Origin: Kaistella flava (ex Peng et al. 2021)
Lineage (GTDB): Bacteria; Bacteroidota; Bacteroidia; Flavobacteriales; Weeksellaceae
Length of the DNA stretch: 64,000 bases
Direction of reading: 5' to 3'
Assembly (NCBI RefSeq): GCF_015191005.1
Contig: NZ_CP040442.1
Span: 1,302,001 to 1,366,000, forward strand
Positions 1 through 7,755 of the stretch are shown piece by piece (the first letter of the stretch is position 1; each line of letters starts with the position of its first letter). Both the position numbers and the translations under genes were made by a program. Below the pieces are notes generated by a model. That model saw only the letters and a list, made by a program, of their open reading frames with translations, did not search any database and was not told the DNA's origin.

Positions 1-1261
1 ATTTTCTTAAATGCCATTTATCTGAGTCTTCCTCTTTATCTGTTGTCCAAGCAACAATATGAAAACCCCTCGTGGTATTTTTTGGATTTTCCTCCAGCCC
101 GTAATTCTTAATTAATGCAATAAACTTACTTTTTAATTTTTCCGCATCTGTTTCATCGTTATAGATTAATAAATATGGCGGTATTTGTTGATGTGCTGAT
201 ATGCCGATAACTTTATACCCGTCATCTCTATCCATTACAAAGCCATCTACAAGATTAGCGATTATTGAGGTTAGTCTATGAGAGTTATTCAGACTAAAAT
301 TCTCTGTATATATTTTCGGTGATACTTCATGCCTAGTTTTCCAAATAGTATCACCTGAGTCAGAGACATTTGAATAAATTGCTTGATTTTTATCCCCAAT
401 TCTTTGAATTACAGTATCAGATTCTTGTGTAAAAAAAACATTTTCGATTAGGTTTACTTGATCCTGATCCAAATCTTGCATTTCATCAATAAAAACAAAT
501 TTGAATCTTTGCTGCAAAATAGATTTTATGCTCTGGGCATTTTCGAGTTTAAGATATCTTTTCGAAATATCAAAACTATCTTTATATGATAGTATACCTT
601 GAGACAATAAGGCTATCTTCCAATTCTCTAATTCTACGTAGTAATTTTGATTAACACCAGTATATGCTATTTTAGTTGTTTTCCCAAGTTTTATTTTTCT
701 ACCTTCTAAATCAAATGAACACGACTTTAAAAATTCTAAAATATTATTTTCTTTTTCTTTAGATGTTCCATCAAAGTCTCTATTTGCTATACCAAATAAT
801 TTATTTTTAAGTGCTGGTGGATTTTTGTTATAATTTAAGATTCTGTAAAATTTTTCAACTTCATACAGATACATTTCATCATCATTTTTTCTAATGTAAC
901 TTCCATAAAGTTCAAAACAAGCTTGATTTGCAATAAATCTATTTGCAAAACTTTGAACGGTTCCAACAAAATTTGGATATGAAAAAAGCTGAGGACAAAT
1001 TGGTTTTAAAACCTTTTCAATTTCTTCAATAGCATGATTAGTGTGGGCTAAGACAAGAATTCCTGCATCATTTTCAAGAGGCATCTGTTGAGCTATACAA
1101 TATAATTTTGCTAAGAGTGCAGTCGTTTTACCACTTCCCGGAACCGCTAACAAATCAAGGGTGTTCATACAATTAATGAATTTCTTCCTTTCTTCATCAA
1201 ACTGATCTCCATCAATTAAAACCTCTTCGGCCTTTCTAATGTCATCAGGATTAATTTCCAT
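1..1261 (-). CDS. gajB: GajB-like UvrD/Rep-family helicase (Gabija), 3' end outside window
   Basis: About 420 residues are visible; the C-terminus runs off the window. Superfamily 1A helicase motifs are clear: Walker A VPGSGKTTALL near residue 30, the Walker B-type FVFIDEMQDLDQDQ, then GDKNQAIY (motif III) and NNSHRLTSIIANLVD (motif IV-like). The ATG at 1259-1261 lies inside the last codons of the upstream OLD-family nuclease gene, giving an 11-bp overlap and probable translational coupling. In Gabija, GajB is a compact UvrD-like helicase of about 490 residues that acts with the GajA nuclease complex. The family and gene order fit; completeness of the C-terminus cannot be judged here. Confidence 0.88.
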   Translation of the reverse strand, partial: MEINPDDIRKAEEVLIDGDQFDEERKKFINCMNTLDLLAVPGSGKTTALLAKLYCIAQQMPLENDAGILVLAHTNHAIEEIEKVLKPICPQLFSYPNFVGTVQSFANRFIANQACFELYGSYIRKNDDEMYLYEVEKFYRILNYNKNPPALKNKLFGIANRDFDGTSKEKENNILEFLKSCSFDLEGRKIKLGKTTKIAYTGVNQNYYVELENWKIALLSQGILSYKDSFDISKRYLKLENAQSIKSILQQRFKFVFIDEMQDLDQDQVNLIENVFFTQESDTVIQRIGDKNQAIYSNVSDSGDTIWKTRHEVSPKIYTENFSLNNSHRLTSIIANLVDGFVMDRDDGYKVIGISAHQQIPPYLLIYNDETDAEKLKSKFIALIKNYGLEENPKNTTRGFHIVAWTTDKEEDSDKWHLRK

Positions 1262-3071
1262 TTCCGCAAACGTGTTTGATAGCATTAATTATATACAATA
1301 GATATGGATCTCGTTCTATTTGGTCTTTTGTTACTACAATATCTTTTTCAATTAAGTCTGCTAGTTCATTTGCAACAGCAACTTTATCTATTGGTGTAGT
1401 TCCTTCTTTTTTGGATAGTTTTTTAATAAACTTTTCTTGAAATGTTACTTTAAAATTATCATCCTCACCTTTTTTAAATTCATCTGTTCCCGAGTGTACG
1501 TTGGCTATAGCATTTTTAAACAGATCCGATAAACACGATTTATATAAACACCATTCTAAAGTCCACTCTTTAGCAATTTGCAACGAAATACCAGTTTCGT
1601 TCAATTCGGTTTTTAAGATTTCGAGATTTCCCTGCTTCTTTTTAACTTTCTCACTTTCTTCATGTAATGGTTTAAAAATGCCGTTTTCATCTGATCTGTT
1701 ATCTAAATCTGTAACAATCGAAATGGGTACACTCATTTTCTCTCCATCCTCTCTGAGAAAAATTTTTGCAAAGTGTAGATAAGCTATAGAAGCAACGTTA
1801 ATTATTGATATTTCATTTTTAGTTAAATCAATGTCAATTTTTCTTGCTAGCACAGGAAGTAAAATTTCTTCTGACCAACCTTCCACAATTATATTACCCT
1901 TAGAAAAGAAAAGATTACTTTTTGTAACATCTAAAAAACGTTTTAAGTATTTATAACTCTCTTTATTGAGTTTGGTATGTTCTTGACCTAAGGGATAAAC
2001 GTTATTATTTTTACAGATAATAATGTCTTCAAGGTCAGCTTGGGAAGTAATATTAGGACTATGCGTTGTAAGGATATACTGAATATCTGGCTCTTCTTTT
2101 AGTCTGTTTATTATTTTCAATTGAGCCTGAGGATGTAGATGCGCTTCTAATTCCTCGATCATACATAGCTTTAGTCCGTTCCAGTTTGCTTTTTTAAGAT
2201 GCAATAATTCCGCTGCCATAAATAAACGATTCATTGTACCTAAGCCCAGATTATTGGAATCGACTATACCTAAAGATATTTTTTCTAGGATATTACTTAT
2301 TTTTGTTGGACCTAGATCAAAAGAAGATTGAGAGTCATTACCGATGAAAGCAGACACAAAATCGTCAACCACGTTTTTAATGTTTACATTATAACCGCCT
2401 CCTTCTTCTTTAAATTTATCTCGGATGGTATGACTTGTTTTGTCAAATAACTCTTCAAATTCATGTAAACCGTTTGTTTGCTTAGTTTTGAATTCTTTAT
2501 GCTCTTTTAAAATTTGAGATAATCGAGAATTTTTCTTAGCTGTCAATTCACTATCAGCATCCCTTAAAGCCTTTAAGTAGGTACACTTTAAATACTCTTT
2601 TGCTTCAGCTGTTAAGGTGTTACCGTGTCCATCCATGCCCGCTCTAATATCTGTAGGAATTATTTTACCTTCTCTTATTTGAACTTGATAAATCAGAAAT
2701 AATTTGGGCCTTCGCTGAATCTGTATTTGATCAACTATTTTAACTTCCTCATTTTCTGAACCGCACCATTCCGTAAAATGTGCAGCTTCTCGATTTGTTA
2801 TTCCGGAAAATTCAATTTCGATTCTCAATACTTCTGAGGTTTCATTTCCAACACTAAAAAAATCACTTTCCTCAACTTTTATCCATTCATATGCGTGTGT
2901 TTTTAAAACTAATTTAATTGCATCAATAATAGCAGATTTTCCTGAATCATTTTCTCCAATGAGTATATTCATTCCTTTGTTTAAAGGAACAATTAAATCA
3001 GGATTTTCTAAATCAAAAGTAAGAGATCCATACTTCCGGAAATTCCAAAGTTTTAGGCTAGATATGTACAT
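1251..3071 (-). CDS. gajA: GajA-like OLD-family ATPase/TOPRIM nuclease (Gabija)
   Basis: The 606-residue protein has an N-terminal ABC-type ATPase domain with Walker A GENDSGKS at residues 39-46, a signature-like LGLGTMNRLFMAAELL near 275-290 and Walker B/D-loop CMIEELEAHLHP near 303-314. A C-terminal TOPRIM domain follows, with IIVEGWSEE (Glu near 397) and SIVTDLDNR (acidic pair near 454-456). This is the class 2 OLD architecture. GajA forms the tetrameric DNA-nicking core of Gabija, which is activated when nucleotides are depleted during phage infection. The UvrD-like gene directly downstream, with overlapping ends, supports Gabija rather than a lone OLD protein. All key motifs look intact. 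Confidence 0.9.
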   Translation of the reverse strand: MYISSLKLWNFRKYGSLTFDLENPDLIVPLNKGMNILIGENDSGKSAIIDAIKLVLKTHAYEWIKVEESDFFSVGNETSEVLRIEIEFSGITNREAAHFTEWCGSENEEVKIVDQIQIQRRPKLFLIYQVQIREGKIIPTDIRAGMDGHGNTLTAEAKEYLKCTYLKALRDADSELTAKKNSRLSQILKEHKEFKTKQTNGLHEFEELFDKTSHTIRDKFKEEGGGYNVNIKNVVDDFVSAFIGNDSQSSFDLGPTKISNILEKISLGIVDSNNLGLGTMNRLFMAAELLHLKKANWNGLKLCMIEELEAHLHPQAQLKIINRLKEEPDIQYILTTHSPNITSQADLEDIIICKNNNVYPLGQEHTKLNKESYKYLKRFLDVTKSNLFFSKGNIIVEGWSEEILLPVLARKIDIDLTKNEISIINVASIAYLHFAKIFLREDGEKMSVPISIVTDLDNRSDENGIFKPLHEESEKVKKKQGNLEILKTELNETGISLQIAKEWTLEWCLYKSCLSDLFKNAIANVHSGTDEFKKGEDDNFKVTFQEKFIKKLSKKEGTTPIDKVAVANELADLIEKDIVVTKDQIERDPYLLYIINAIKHVCGNGN

Positions 3072-3259
3072 AAATAAGTCTTCTGGTTATTAAGGAAAAT
3101 TTAAGAATAAAATTTAACATACAAAACTTCTCTCCACAGATCTGCGAATTCTTTCTTGCGGCCACAGTCTAGAGAAACTTATGAGTCTGTTTAATTAGCA
3201 CTTCATAATTAGTCTCTGAAAAAGAGAGTTTTCATTCTATTTCATTCCTAAAATTATCA

Positions 3260-3940
3260 TTATAAAGTATTTGATATTTCTGTAAGTGTGGAAGTTAATT
3301 GTGAGGGTATCTGTCCATTTTGGACCATACTGTAACTTACACTGCTAGTAGAATACGCGTCAACAATCAAAATATTCTCTGGACACACTTCATAGATTTC
3401 GGAATAGTTAGAAGTTAGGAAATTATAAGCAAGTTCAGCAAAGATTCCAAGTTGAGATCGGCTGTATCCGTTCTTGATTGCTACAAACCATATAACTCCA
3501 ACTTTGGTAAGTTCACTTTCTACAAAAGTAAAAGGGAGTGATATTTGAACTTTAATTTCAAAATTATTATGAACGATTATTTCACCTTTTTTAATGGTTT
3601 TCTTGAGAATTTCATAGTTCTCGGGAAAGAGGTCTCTGAAATTAAAATTTCTAAACGTGTTTAAAATTTCTAAATTTTTCTCATATTGCTTTATGGTTCT
3701 GCTATTTGTTGTCGTATTTTTGTTCCTTTCTATATCATTAATTTTCTGCACAATTTTTTCATTATTATTCTCTTTGCAAGATGCTACTATAGCCGAAATA
3801 CCTCGAATCCAGTAATCACCACCACCTTTATCGCTTTCCTCTAATACAACGACAGGGAGCCTGAGCTTTAAAACGAAATTTTGCTTTTTTCTTTCACTGT
3901 AGTCTTTAAATTCAATCAGTTCTTTAATTTTTATTTTCAT
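3260..3940 (-). CDS. Hypothetical protein upstream of the Gabija pair
   Basis: A 226-residue soluble protein of no family I recognise. It has a Lys-rich N-terminus, a helical middle (residues about 75-115, rich in Lys/Asn/Glu) and a more hydrophobic C-terminal half with alternating beta-like stretches. There is no signal peptide, membrane segment or obvious catalytic motif. It is on the same strand as gajA with a 188-bp gap, so it could be a separate transcription unit or a loosely linked defence gene. The ATG at 3938-3940 is the only sensible start. Confidence 0.6.
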   Translation of the reverse strand: MKIKIKELIEFKDYSERKKQNFVLKLRLPVVVLEESDKGGGDYWIRGISAIVASCKENNNEKIVQKINDIERNKNTTTNSRTIKQYEKNLEILNTFRNFNFRDLFPENYEILKKTIKKGEIIVHNNFEIKVQISLPFTFVESELTKVGVIWFVAIKNGYSRSQLGIFAELAYNFLTSNYSEIYEVCPENILIVDAYSTSSVSYSMVQNGQIPSQLTSTLTEISNTL

Positions 3941-4074
3941 GTTTAAGTGTGTTTTATCATAAATATGCCTAAGCGGATAGTAATCCTAATTATATAATTT
4001 CGCTGCTTAAAAATTTTGATTACTTAGGAAACAAGTTTAATAAAGTCCTGCACTTCATCGATAATAATCACTTA

Positions 4075-4221
4075 TTATTCAATCGCCTCGACTTCCCTCT
4101 CTAGCATTTCAATTTCAGGCTTTTCCTGAAAGTTTTCCCATTCGCGCTCCAGATTTATATTGTTCTTAATCGCTTCATTAATCACAAGACTTTCCTGATA
4201 CTGTCTGGTTTCTGCAGTCAT
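4075..4221 (-). CDS. Small unidentified ORF or C-terminal gene remnant (48 aa)
   Basis: The frame encodes a Glu-rich peptide beginning MTAETRQYQ and ending with an acidic amphipathic helix (EMLEREVEAIE). The open frame extends about 19 codons upstream of this ATG with coding-like composition (KAIRLTAVNDLATIV) before a stop near 4293, without an ATG. This looks more like the tail of a lost gene than a complete one. The reading frame overlaps the 3' end of the next gene upstream. Confidence 0.3.
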   Translation of the reverse strand: MTAETRQYQESLVINEAIKNNINLEREWENFQEKPEIEMLEREVEAIE

Positions 4222-4274
4222 GGTCCATCTTACGATTGTGGCCAAATCATTCACCGCAGTTAACCGAATTGCTT

Positions 4275-4577
4275 TTATTTCAGAATTTCTATTCTAGATT
4301 TGAAGTGAGATAGCAACATTCTTTCTAAAAGCTGAAAAGCCCTCGAATCTGCAAATTCACTCGTTCCACTACTATGAAAATTGAATTCCAAAATACCTTT
4401 CAGATCATCAACTTTTGTTTCAAAATAAAAATGATTTCTATACTGCTCTCCTTTATGTGAAATAACTTTTGACTGATCATCAATTTCCCACGAGCGTATT
4501 TCATTATTGAATATTTTTTCTTCGATGCCTTTGCATAAATCTTCCGGTTCTCTAGTTGACAATTTTAAGGTTTTCAT
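4275..4577 (-). CDS. Hypothetical protein (100 aa)
   Basis: A small soluble protein without signal peptide or membrane segment; family not recognised. The N-terminus MKTLKLSTREPEDL and the alternating pattern HFYFETKV / GILEFNFHSS suggest a small alpha/beta fold with antiparallel strands, and the C-terminus is helical (FQLLERMLLSHFKSRI). A 121-bp AT-rich gap separates it from the divergent lipoprotein gene at 4699. It is accessory-region content of unknown role. Confidence 0.5.
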   Translation of the reverse strand: MKTLKLSTREPEDLCKGIEEKIFNNEIRSWEIDDQSKVISHKGEQYRNHFYFETKVDDLKGILEFNFHSSGTSEFADSRAFQLLERMLLSHFKSRIEILK

Positions 4578-4698
4578 ATTTAAATCAATTACAAAGTAAG
4601 AATTAGTTTATAAAAATACCATATTTAACAATAAGTCTATTGAGGTTTTCCGTAATTATCTAAAAAGATTAACTAATATATTTGAATAAAAAATTTTA

Positions 4699-5040
4699 AT
4701 GATGAGAAAACTATACTTTTTAGGCATGATGTTCTTAGCATTATCATGTACCAATACAACACTAGATACTTTAAAATTTACGAAAAAGGAATTTGTGGGG
4801 AAATGGCCTTTTGCGGTAAATAAGATGGAAGTGTATTGTTCCGGATACGCCGAGATATATGGGAAAGCAAGCAATGGCAAAACCTATGCACTAAATGGTG
4901 CTGCAAAAGGCGCCTCACACGATAACCCTTCAATTAGTAAGGTGGAGGAAATATGGTTAGATGATCCTGATTGGGACGGATTAAAAATTTCTTATGGGGA
5001 GTTTATAAGTAAAGGGTTGGTAATTTGTGGGGATAAATAG
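4699..5040 (+). CDS. Putative lipoprotein, DUF2511/YebY-like
   Basis: The 113-residue product starts with a lipoprotein signal peptide (MMRKLYFLGMMFLALSC, lipobox Cys at 17), so it should be anchored in the envelope. The mature part contains the pattern FVGKWPFAV...EVYCSGYAEIYGKASNGKTYALNG, which resembles small DUF2511 (YebY-type) periplasmic proteins. The assignment is by eye only. It is transcribed away from the hypothetical gene at 4577 and ends about 100 bp before the insertion sequence. Confidence 0.6.
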   Translation: MMRKLYFLGMMFLALSCTNTTLDTLKFTKKEFVGKWPFAVNKMEVYCSGYAEIYGKASNGKTYALNGAAKGASHDNPSISKVEEIWLDDPDWDGLKISYGEFISKGLVICGDK

Positions 5041-5088
5041 ATTATTCATAACTAAAAATTAAAAATTTTTTATTTAAACTAATAATTT

Positions 5089-5096
5089 TATATTTG
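5089..5096 (+). promoter_or_regulatory. TAnnTTTG promoter element (TATATTTG)
   Basis: It matches the Bacteroidota -7 consensus TAnnTTTG and lies 18 bp before the ATG of the small gene that the IS3 element interrupts, so it was probably the promoter of that gene. Confidence 0.5.
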
Positions 5097-5114
5097 AATA
5101 TTAACAAAATAACC

Positions 5115-5139
5115 ATGGAATTAATTAAACGAATCAAAG
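5115..5139 (+). pseudogene. 5' fragment of a short gene cut by the IS element
   Basis: An ATG follows the TATATTTG promoter at sensible spacing and opens the peptide MELIKRIK before running into the IS terminus at 5140. If the flanks AAAG (left) and ATAG (right) are a mutated 4-bp target duplication, the rejoined frame continues IKAVYKSF and stops. The original gene was either very short or already degraded. Confidence 0.35.
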
Positions 5140-5155
5140 TGTAATCTTCCCCTCT

Positions 5156-6055
5156 TTAGGCACACTCAAAAGTAGAGTTTTTTGTTAATATTTTATTGTT
5201 GTCGTTGTTGAAATTTTGTTGGAATGTGGGAAACTCATGTGCGCTATTTTGATTGAGTTTTCCATATTTCAATAAAAAATCCCGTGGTGTAAGGTATTGT
5301 AACGCACTATGCGGTCTCTCATTATTGTACATCCACATCCATATTTCTGCATAATTTCTCATTTGTCTGATGTTCTCAAAGAGATAAACACTTAAAAACT
5401 CTGTCCGGAACGTTCTGTTAAACCTCTCAATCAATGAGTTTTGTGTAGGTTTCCCTGGTTGAATGAAGCCCAGTTCGATATTCTCTTTGCGGCAATAATC
5501 TTTCATTTTTTCTGCAATAAATTCCGGTCCGTTGTCCACTCTTATTTTTTCTGGTTTTCCACGCCACTCAATTAATTGTTCGAGTTGAAAAATTACTTTT
5601 GACGAGGGCAAACTGCTATCAATAGTGATGTTTAAAATCTCTCTGTTAAAATCGTCAATGATATTAAGGGTTCTCACGCTTTTGCCATTTTCCAAACTGT
5701 CGTGCATAAAATCCATGCTCCAAGTCACGTTCGGATAGATGGGGCGAACCAGTGGTTGTTTTATCCGTGCTGGAAGCCGCTTCTTCCTTTTGCTTCGCAA
5801 ATTTAATCTCATTGACTTATAAATCCGGTAAACCCTTTTGTGATTCCATCCAAAGCCTAAGTTTTTCAACCGATTGTGCATCATCCAAAACCCCCACGTT
5901 TGATTAGAATCCGCAACTAAAATAAGTTCTGCACGGATCTCATCATCTGAACTTTTAAATACCTGACGATAATAATAAACTGAACTTCTTAGACTGAACA
6001 CTTTACAAGCCTTGCGCAAACTCATGTTATGGATCTCTTTCGAATATTCCACCAA
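5156..6055 (-). CDS. IS3-family transposase OrfB (DDE integrase core)
   Basis: The 299-residue product has an N-terminal HTH_21-type region (RAELILVADSNQTWGFWMMHNRL) and an rve integrase core. The DDE triad is visible in WSMDFMHD, IRVDNGPEF and NSLIERFNRTFRTE, spaced as in IS3/IS150 transposases. The open frame extends upstream of the first ATG and overlaps the end of orfA, consistent with expression as an OrfAB fusion by -1 frameshifting. The length is normal, so the gene may still be active. Confidence 0.92.
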   Translation of the reverse strand: MVEYSKEIHNMSLRKACKVFSLRSSVYYYRQVFKSSDDEIRAELILVADSNQTWGFWMMHNRLKNLGFGWNHKRVYRIYKSMRLNLRSKRKKRLPARIKQPLVRPIYPNVTWSMDFMHDSLENGKSVRTLNIIDDFNREILNITIDSSLPSSKVIFQLEQLIEWRGKPEKIRVDNGPEFIAEKMKDYCRKENIELGFIQPGKPTQNSLIERFNRTFRTEFLSVYLFENIRQMRNYAEIWMWMYNNERPHSALQYLTPRDFLLKYGKLNQNSAHEFPTFQQNFNNDNNKILTKNSTFECA

Positions 6056-6075
6056 CTCACGCTTCTCACAAGGCG

Positions 6076-6342
6076 TTAGAGCTTTTTTTCGATCACATCT
6101 TTTAAAACGACAATCTCCAAAGTTTGCTCAGCTACAATCTTTTTATATTGCGAAAGTTGCTTTTCCATCTCTTTCATCTTTGAAAGTTGCTGAACATCCA
6201 ATCCACCATATTTACTCTTCCAATTGTAAAAGGTTGGCTGACTTATTCCGTGATTGCGGCAAATCTCATTCACCGTCTTTCCCTGATTTTGTTCAGATAA
6301 AATCTTGATAATCTGAACTTCTGAAAATTTACTGTTTTTCAT
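6076..6342 (-). CDS. IS3-family transposase OrfA (HTH protein)
   Basis: The 88-residue protein has an HTH_8/IS3-type helix-turn-helix (VNEICRNHGISQPTFYNWKSKY) that recognises the element ends. A C-terminal heptad-like helix (MEKQLSQYKKIVAEQTLEI) probably mediates multimerisation. The stop falls just after the slippery site, the usual arrangement for IS3 orfA. Confidence 0.9.
   Translation of the reverse strand: MKNSKFSEVQIIKILSEQNQGKTVNEICRNHGISQPTFYNWKSKYGGLDVQQLSKMKEMEKQLSQYKKIVAEQTLEIVVLKDVIEKKL
6082..6088 (-). other. Programmed -1 frameshift heptamer A_AAA_AAG
   Basis: On the minus strand the end of orfA reads GAA AAA AAG CTC TAA. The last A of GAA plus AAA AAG forms a canonical A AAA AAG slippery heptamer in the right phase. 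A -1 slip continues in frame as KKALTPCEKRELVEYSKEIH into orfB. Confidence 0.75.
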
Positions 6343-6562
6343 ATTCTTCCCAAATTTAAAAACTATATTTTTAATCGTTCCTGTTTTTGGGGAAGATTAC
6401 AATAGCTGTATATAAGTCTTTCTAAAACTTTAACGATTGGCCCAACCTAATCTTTCTGTAACGCACTTTTATTAAGCGGTGTAAGAGATTCTTCCTAGTC
6501 TTAGTTTTTAAACTCCGCTCCATAAAAAAACAGGAGATCTGTTTTAATGATATTATTTTGAT

Positions 6563-6570
6563 TAAATTTG
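6563..6570 (+). promoter_or_regulatory. TAnnTTTG promoter element (TAAATTTG)
   Basis: It matches the Bacteroidota -7 consensus just upstream of the GTG start of the decayed DUF6922/AbiEii pair and is presumably its original promoter. Confidence 0.5.
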
Positions 6571-6574
6571 TATA

Positions 6575-6866
6575 GTGAAACAAATTGTTAACATATCAAC
6601 TATTTTTCCCAAATATCTTTTTGGGGATATGGATTTTTAGAAAATTGAGTCCTCAACAGGACCAAGATATTATTATTCCAAGGGCGATGTATGCAACCAC
6701 CTGTGATTCATTTGAAGAGGATATTGAAAGGTTAGAAAGACTTTACACCAAAAAGGAAATTCTTGATCACCTTAAAAACACCAAAGAGTTGATTAGTAAT
6801 GAAGTTTGTGCACTGGTTTCTAAAAGATATCACACTACTCCATTTGTAAGGTTCAAAAAGAGATGA
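6575..6866 (+). pseudogene. DUF6922-like antitoxin gene, frameshifted near 6640
   Basis: From a GTG at 6575 one frame reads IFPKYLFGDMDF and stops. The next frame continues with KLSPQQDQDIIIPRAM...ERLERLYTKKEILDHLKNTKELISNEV. Joined, this resembles the small DUF6922-type protein that commonly precedes AbiEii nucleotidyltransferases in Bacteroidota (FWD..ldp...fIieRv pattern). A single frameshift around 6635-6645 breaks it. Its end overlaps the next gene as ATGA (6863-6866), the coupling expected of a toxin-antitoxin pair. Confidence 0.6.
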
Positions 6867-7642
6867 GTACCGTAAGTGAAGAATTAAAAAAAACGATTCT
6901 TGAATTACAAAATTTTTCTTCTCTATTGAAGTTTGCTTTAGGTGAAGGCACTAATCTCGCCATTCGTTACCAGCATCGCATTTCCATTGATATCGACTTC
7001 ATTTCTCCCCATATTATTAGAAAAAAAAGGTTTCGGAAAAATTATTTCTGAGTTGGAAGAACATTTTGGAAATAGGATAATGAAGTCAATTCTTATTAAT
7101 GAAGATCTGGGCGAGCAATATTTATTTTTACGCACGTTTATTACTGCAGAAAGTGAAATGATAAAAGTCGAATTTCTGCAAAATATGAAATGCTTATTTG
7201 ATCCCGAAATCGTTAACAAATTAGAATGCTTCACAAAAACGACATTGGTCTTTTCAAATTGATGAGTGCTACCAATCGCTTTGCGAAGAAAGATATTTAT
7301 GATTTAGATTTTATTACCAATAAAATACCATTAACGGAGTTATACCATCAACTTTCGGAAAAAAGAAACCGATATCACTCGACTGAGCACCAATCTCTTT
7401 TTGATTTACATATTGAAAAACATGTTTTAGAACATCCTGATTTACTTTTGGAATTTGATGAACCTCAAAACTCCAAATCGCACCGCCCTACTCATTCGCA
7501 CGACAGGATCGATATCGTTGAAGGCGGAAAAAGCTGGATAGAAGTGAGGTTGAGCTGGCGATTGAAAGTACGGAAATTATTTTCGGATTTAGGAAAAGAT
7601 TTTCCTAATCCACAAGGGAGAATACGTAAATCTCCCAACTGA
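6863..7642 (+). pseudogene. AbiEii/AbiGii-type nucleotidyltransferase toxin, multiply frameshifted
   Basis: Three successive frames join into one AbiEii-like protein. The first (6863-about 7025) has LLKFALGEGTNLAIRYQHRIS followed by IDIDFISP, the nucleotidyltransferase G-G-T-N / D-D motif. The second (about 7025-7240) reads FGKIISELEEHFGNRI. The third (about 7226-7642) reads KNDIGLFKLMSATNRFAKKDIYDLDFI, the usual DI..K..A...R...KD.YDL stretch. The first shift falls in an eight-A run near 7020-7027 and the second near 7225-7240, so no functional toxin is expected. The glycine before E-G-T-N also differs from the usual G-G-T. Confidence 0.75.
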
Positions 7643-7755
7643 TAACATACAATTAGTTAAAAAAAACAAAAATATTGTGCTACTATTCACTGATGGCTAC
7701 ATCGAAAATATGAACCAAACTAAAGAATTTACGCTTAGGACATAGAGGTATCATA
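7643..7755. other. Short spacer with possible gene debris
   Basis: One frame gives a coding-like stretch (HKGEYVNLPTDNIQLVK, later IVLLFTDGYIENMNQ) ending near 7743, without a start codon. It may be a leftover of another lost gene beyond the AbiEii remnant. Confidence 0.25.

Larger units (their letters stand above)
5140..6401 (-). mobile_element. IS3-family insertion sequence (about 1.26 kb)
   Basis: The element is bounded by terminal inverted repeats. The left end is TGTAATCTTCCCC (5140-5152); the right end is its exact complement GGGGAAGATTACA (6389-6401). It begins TG and ends CA as IS3 elements do. It encodes orfA and orfB on the minus strand with a slippery heptamer at the junction. No exact target-site duplication is seen (flanks AAG and ATA), so the copy is old or has recombined. 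Both transposase frames look intact. Confidence 0.9.
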
